From Pohlia nutans (Eukaryota; Streptophyta; Bryopsida; Bryales; Mniaceae), in NCBI GenBank assembly GCA_022496805.1, contig CM040107.1, forward strand, positions 7,584,501-7,648,500: a DNA stretch of 64,000 nt, in the 5' to 3' direction. The notes beneath the pieces are model-generated. The model did no database searches. It was not told the origin of the DNA and saw only the letters and a program-made list of their open reading frames with translations. A program made the translations under genes and the position numbers. Within the stretch, counting starts at the first letter, position 1. The number at the start of each line of letters is the position of its first letter. Positions 59,789-64,000 of this stretch are shown here, one piece after another.

Positions 59789-60417
59789 ATGGATTCCTTA
59801 GAGGAACTGCATGAGGGCATCGTTGGGACTTTGTTCGGATGGAGGGACGAAGCTGAATGTGGAATTGTTAAGGTTTTTGTCTGCACAGTGCATAGTCGAG
59901 GAGTTGAGATCTTGTCCTGTTCCATTTTCTGGTCTAAGGGCATCGGCGACAAAAAAATTGGGGTCAGCTCTTCATCCTACAAGTTTATGGTTATGGTCAT
60001 ATCCAGGTATTTTCCTTGCAGTAGTAGAATGTATTGAATTTGATGAAGCTCCGTTGAAGCTTGATTAGAGAAAATACACCTTAGTAGAGAGCAGAATCTA
60101 AGAGATTGCCAGTAGTTGTTACTTTTTTTGTACAATAATGGTACAAATTTGCAGTTTAGGTAATGGACCCCGTAGTCCCAAGGAAAGACGTATTATCTAT
60201 AGGGAATTGTATGCTTCAGGTTTGTACAAGTTTGCAGTTGCGGTACACGAGGCCGGTAGACCCAGGGTTAGGGCGTATTATCTATAGGAAATTGTGTACT
60301 TCAGATTTGTACAACGGTCTTGTCCATTTTGGAAGTGCTTACCTTGTGTACTGTGGCAGGAGTGGAGTCCATACTGCAATCGTCTCTAATTGTAATCTCT
60401 GTACACACATTCTGTAA
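59789..60417 (+). CDS. Hypothetical protein, at least two exons
   Basis: Exon 1 runs from about 59780 to 60006 (MDSLEELHEGIVGTLFGWRD, GVEILSCSIFWSKGIGDKKI) and ends at a good donor (CCAG followed by GTATTT). A second open segment starts after TTTAG near 60160 and reads GNGPRSPKERRIIYRELYAS. Near 60268-60417 comes GRIIYRKLCTSDLYNGLVHF, then YLVYCGRSGVHTAIVSNCNL with paired Cys. RRIIYRELYAS and GRIIYRKLCTS reflect a small duplication (about 60188 and 60272). The family is unknown; the Cys pattern could bind a metal. Possible accessory gene of the neighbouring transposon. Confidence 0.35.
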
Positions 60418-61080
60418 GTAAACTAGACCACATTGTTCTGCGTCACTTGTTTTAACAGTTTGTATAATATATTTGTACTACTTGTACTGCTTGTACAAGG
60501 GGTACTGAGAGAATCGGATTTTTATGTATTGAATGCCTACAGAGACGAGTACGAAAATTCTTTGAAATAGAGTTCAATACCGTCCTATTTACACTGCAGT
60601 ACAAACTACTGTAAGTGTAATGGGATGATGATAAATCATATTGTTTGTATAGATATGGCACATTTCAGTTGACCCCCGTCAGTACCACCAGGTCGTCACT
60701 CCATACGGTCGCGTCCATATTGAAGGTGCTTAGGGTGTGTACTGTGGCAGGAGTGGAGTTCATACTAGAACCGGCTCTAATTGTACTCTGTGTACAATCA
60801 TTCTGTAAGTAAACTAAACCACCTTGTTCTGGATCACTTGATTAAATAGTTTGTACTATATAGTTTTACTACGTGTACTGGTTGTACAAGGAGTTCTAAG
60901 ACAACGGGAATTGTACGTATTGAATGGCTATAGAGATGAGTACGAAATTTTTTTGAAATAGAATTCGTTACCATTTTATTTATACTGCAGTACAAACTAT
61001 TGTCAGTGTAATAGGATGATGAAAAATCATATTGTTTGGAGGAAGATCGTACATTTCAGTTGACACACGTGAGTACCAAC
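60320..61080 (+). repeat. 392-base tandem duplication containing an exon-like segment
   Basis: Two units, roughly 60320-60690 and 60712-61080, align along their length; for example TACTGTGGCAGGAGTGGAG occurs near 60348 and 60740, and the CACTGCAGTACAAACTA region matches TACTGCAGTACAAACTA. Both copies carry an open stretch with VYCGRSGVHT and SNC-LCT. In the second copy a TAG stands where the first has a Tyr codon (GCTTAC versus GCTTAG). Confidence 0.8.
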
Positions 61081-61089
61081 TCTGAAATC

Positions 61090-62100
61090 TGTACGACTTC
61101 GTGAATCTCAAGTACAACAAACCACCGTGTACGCATTGTACAAACAAACCCTAATTGTACTGATTGTTGTACTAATTGTACTAAATGTTCACTCCAATAT
61201 TACTTTTGTACCTAGAGAAACATGTAGTCGAACAGAAGTTTGTTATCACATTGTCTCTCTGTTGATTTTCAGATACCAACGGAGCTTACATTCAGTGCAA
61301 GGAGATGTTTGAGGAAAAATCACGTACACTTTGATTACTTGTACCAACCATGTTACGCAATTAAAGCTTTACTTGTAAGGTTTGCGTTCTATCGAATAAA
61401 AGATGTGTTTTTAGGGTCAAAAAATACCTCATTCATGTACCCTCTTCCCTCTCTATATCAAATTGATATTGTTGTTATACAATCTTCCTCTTCTTTCGTC
61501 CCACGATGTCCAGACCACTATTTGGCATAGTGTAGAATTCACTCGGATATATGATGAGGATTTTTTTTTGAGGCCATTTGAGTGATAGAATGTGATTTGA
61601 CGCTTTCATTATATATGTGGAGTAATTGCCTTGGGCTGATTATGATGCCTCTCTGCAGCTAGGGGTGAGTGGATTTTGTACAACCGTCATTGGAGTTCTT
61701 ATAGTACATGCGACCCTTTATTGCCTATTACTCTTGGGTCTGTAAGATCTAGACATGTGTCCCAAGTGCAGTCTCCAATCTCATATTCTCGAAGAATAGA
61801 CGTGGATTTGCTGTATATGGCAAATTATTGCTGCATTGCACAAACAATATGCATATCTTTTGTATGTGTGTGGTAGATTTTGTTGTCAAAACAGGTCACA
61901 CTGGAGCATGCGGTAGACGGACATCACATTCATGGACGATGGTGACTGATCATGGACGATCGAGAGGACCCGCACTGTATAGAAGGTGAGACTTGTCTTT
62001 TAGTTCCCACAACCTCTCACTGTGCCTTCACTGTGTCTTATCTGTAGTGCTACCCCACTTTATAGAAGTGTATCTCCTGTCCTCCAATTCTTCTGTTGCG
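61090..62100. other. No gene seen
   Basis: TGTAC-containing DNA followed by ordinary AT-rich sequence. Frames at 61127, 61240 and 61676 show nothing recognisable. Confidence 0.45.
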
Positions 62101-62517
62101 ACGATGAAGCGTCGATTTAACCAAGTCTCTACGGGGCGGCTAGGAAATGTGGAGGAGGTCCGGGAGTGGCTTCGCCGTGTGGAGATTTTTGAATAGGTCA
62201 ATTGGGACGTCGAAGTGCCGGACTATGGAGCTGTAACCCGCCTCCTTGACGATGACCTCGTGTTTGATTGGACCCCTGTCTGCACAAGCCAATACGATGC
62301 GGTTGCCGCGCTCACCGGCATTGTTCACGTTCATCCGGCGGATCGTGGCGTGTGCCCAGTTCAAGCCCCCGTGAACTCTTCTGCTACGCACACACCTTCT
62401 TCACCAAGCACGGTGGGACACCCCCCTTCAATGTTGCCACCTTCGACTGACTCGGAGGGGATGGAATCGGAGCCGGATGACACGGAGGATGACTCGGAGC
62501 AGGACATTACAGAGTAG
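62101..62517 (+). pseudogene. Hypothetical frame interrupted by one TAG
   Basis: From the Met at 62101 (MKRRFNQVSTGRLGNVEEVR) the frame meets TAG at 62194-62196, then continues in the same register (VNWDVEVPDYGAVTRLLDDD, VFDWTPVCTSQYDAVAALTG) to a Ser/Pro and Asp/Glu-rich tail ending at 62517. Reading on after a single stop in the same frame suggests one nonsense change, or an intron. The GC-rich codons differ from the AT-rich flanks. Function unknown. Confidence 0.45.
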
Positions 62518-62519
62518 GA

Positions 62520-63443
62520 GGACTCCGAGCATGACGACGTTTGGCGTTTTTTTGTTTGTTGATGATTTGCAGGGCTTGGATTCTTGGACTTGCAGTTTCA
62601 TGCTTATGTCGACCTCTTACGTACTCGTGGTCCGTAGTTCTCAATGTTCTTTAGAGAGCTCCTAAATACCGCAACCTTGGCTTGTTTCATGTATATTGAG
62701 CTGTACATTTTGGCATTTAGTTCCGAGGCTGCTACATTTCAGAGGACTCACCAGTGTCTTGGTGTCAGGGTCTTCTCCTTTTGTGTGGACTATAGTATTA
62801 GAAACTAAACTACAACTGTACATTATGTATGTACAACTCTTTGTTGTACAAGTGACTCCTATGCAAATGTAATTTCTTTTTGTCTCAGACTGTTTGCAAC
62901 TGACTTTATTTTGGCGACTAAGGGTGCAGATGCTCGTCTCCCCCTGATATACTCCGAACTATACCGTTGCCAGTATGTATTCCACATTCACAGCACATGA
63001 CACCTCCTCTCACTTATAAATTTCTCGGAAATTATGGACATATTGTTTTCACATTACAATTTGAGCGCCCTCTTCTATACTCTGCGGTGAATCTAAACAG
63101 AAAATTAGCTTCTGAAGAAGTCCACCGTCTGTATCTCAACTGCAACCTCCTTTAGGGGTTAACAATGGCTGAATCAGTACTAAGGTTCAAATAGTTAACC
63201 AACTTGAAGCACAATTTAACTTTGATAGAAGTATAGTGTACCAAAATCATACATTGAATATAATATTAGTATATATAATGTACAGTCCTGTACATAAAGT
63301 ACTAGATTAGTACAAAGTTAATGAGAGTAGCCAAGTTTGCGCAGTGCGGGAGTTGTGGTCCTTTAGGAATCAGTTTCTATTGGATGTGTGAAGTGTCATG
63401 CTCTGTACCATGCTTATTAGGAACAAACAAGATGAACCCGAGG
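62520..63443. other. No gene seen
   Basis: Probably 3' flanks of the genes on either side. A TTTAGGGGTTAAC string at 63152-63164 matches one end of the TTAACCCC elements, without a partner. Confidence 0.45.
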
Positions 63444-64000
63444 CTACATACTTAACTGTTCAACCTTTGTCTTGTACTCATCAAGAAGAAACTTTGTGAG
63501 AAGATTGACTATGGGAGGAGGAATGGGAGGAGGAATGGGAGGATCTTCCGTTACGACATCAGGGCAGTGAGTGCTACCACACTTACAATAGAAAGGAAAT
63601 ACGGCATCTACAGTATTTGCTCTTTGTCTTTTAAAACTACATCCATAATCCCAAGTTAATTCTTCCAGTGCTGGAATATCAACTCGTGCAAAGTAGGCTA
63701 CATGGTAATCTCCACCACTGTTGTTGCTAACTCGCACCGGCACATCCATAAGATTGGCATCCTCGCATCTAAGCAACAAACAACCACATGTAGTGAGAAA
63801 CAAAAAGATACATGAACTTCATTGTGGTGGATTAAGGAATTCTGCAACGTCTATGTGTAGAAGCAAGGGGATAAAGAAGTTGAGGGGATAAAGCAGCAAA
63901 AGGGATACAATTCATACACAGCACTCATACCTATGGTTTAGAAACCTCGAGACGTTGGAGAAATTGGTGCCATCTATGCACAATGCCACCTTGTCGTCCA
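63444..64000 (-). CDS. SUVR1/2/4-type histone-lysine methyltransferase, C-terminal end
   Basis: Two minus-strand exons: 64000-63931, open to the window edge, and 63768-63444. The joined reading includes CIDGTNFSNVSRFLNH, then RCEDANLMDVPVRVSNNSGG, YFARVDIPALEELTWDYGC and the post-SET pattern YCKCGSTHC. This is the end of a SET domain: NH-x-C of the cofactor-binding motif, EELTWDYG with the catalytic-site Tyr, and the CxCGSxxC zinc site. HRCEDAN in place of the common HSC-PN is, from memory, a mark of the plant SUVR1/SUVR2/SUVR4 group, which acts on H3K9 or in transposon silencing. A Pro-rich stretch (EDPPIPPPIPPPIVN) and a short helix follow the post-SET site, which is longer than usual. The catalytic core upstream lies outside the window. 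It appears intact. Confidence 0.85.

Larger units (their letters stand above)
58850..61450. repeat. DNA crowded with TGTAC motifs downstream of the transposase
   Basis: TGTAC or its complement GTACA occurs dozens of times, often as TTGTAC, for example around 58855-58910, 60205-60310, 60470-60500 and 61080-61190. The density is far above that of the rest of the window except the tail to 63315. It resembles subterminal transposase-binding repeats, but no end of the element was identified. Confidence 0.5.

Noticed and set aside
1..64000. Mitochondrial origin suggested by short palindromic repeats
   Set aside because: Spliceosomal-type GT-AG introns, a SET-domain gene, and chromovirus and CACTA sequences show nuclear DNA.

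Overview
This is nuclear DNA from a plant. The evidence is: genes split by GT-AG introns on both strands; the end of a SUVR1/2/4-type histone methyltransferase gene; a CACTA (En/Spm) transposase fossil with DUF4218 and DUF4216 modules; a Ty3/gypsy chromovirus fragment; and very AT-rich intergenic DNA full of small inverted-repeat elements. The style would suit a seed-free land plant (fern, lycophyte or bryophyte), but the clade is an inference. I saw no tRNA, rRNA or organelle gene.

Layout. 1-3.2 kb: an unidentified open frame running off the left edge, an array of 13 short palindromes, and a small hypothetical frame. 3.3-8.7 kb: AT-rich DNA with two inverted-repeat elements and a diverged repeat pair. 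8.7-15.2 kb: a decayed gene (copy 1) for a ParB-like domain joined to a methyltransferase-like domain, with more palindromes in its introns and exons and repeat arrays on both sides. 15.4-18.5 kb: a CACTA transposase fossil with a recognisable 3' end. 20-30 kb: small repeats and two apparent host genes on the minus strand, a C2-domain protein with a C-terminal hydrophobic segment and a conserved-looking protein I cannot name. 32.3-35.2 kb: a non-autonomous CACTA element with matching ends and a 3-bp target duplication, itself carrying a 118-bp CACTA-type miniature element and other inverted repeats. 40.5-41.9 kb: a broken Ty3/gypsy integrase with chromodomain. 43.2-47.3 kb: decayed mobile-element frames and a methyltransferase-like fragment (copy 3). 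48.55-52.8 kb: a largely intact, roughly ten-exon gene on the minus strand (copy 2) with the same ParB-like plus methyltransferase-like plan. 53-55.3 kb: a GC-rich satellite. 55.4-62.5 kb: an apparently intact three-exon DDE-type transposase gene, followed by small frames in DNA packed with TGTAC. 63.4-64 kb: the last exons of the SUVR-type gene.

The most interesting content is the family of ParB-like/methyltransferase-like genes: three members in one window, one nearly intact and two broken. Fusions of a ParB-like domain with a permuted amino-methyltransferase are known from bacteria and phages; finding the plan in an intron-rich plant gene with weak catalytic motifs suggests a captured prokaryotic module that now travels as, or with, mobile DNA. 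The second highlight is the TATCCTCGA/TCGAGGATA palindrome set, clustered in two places, one of them inside copy 1. Most stop codons that break copies 1 and 3 and the Ty3 fragment can be explained by C-to-T or G-to-A changes, as expected of methylated, silenced repeats.
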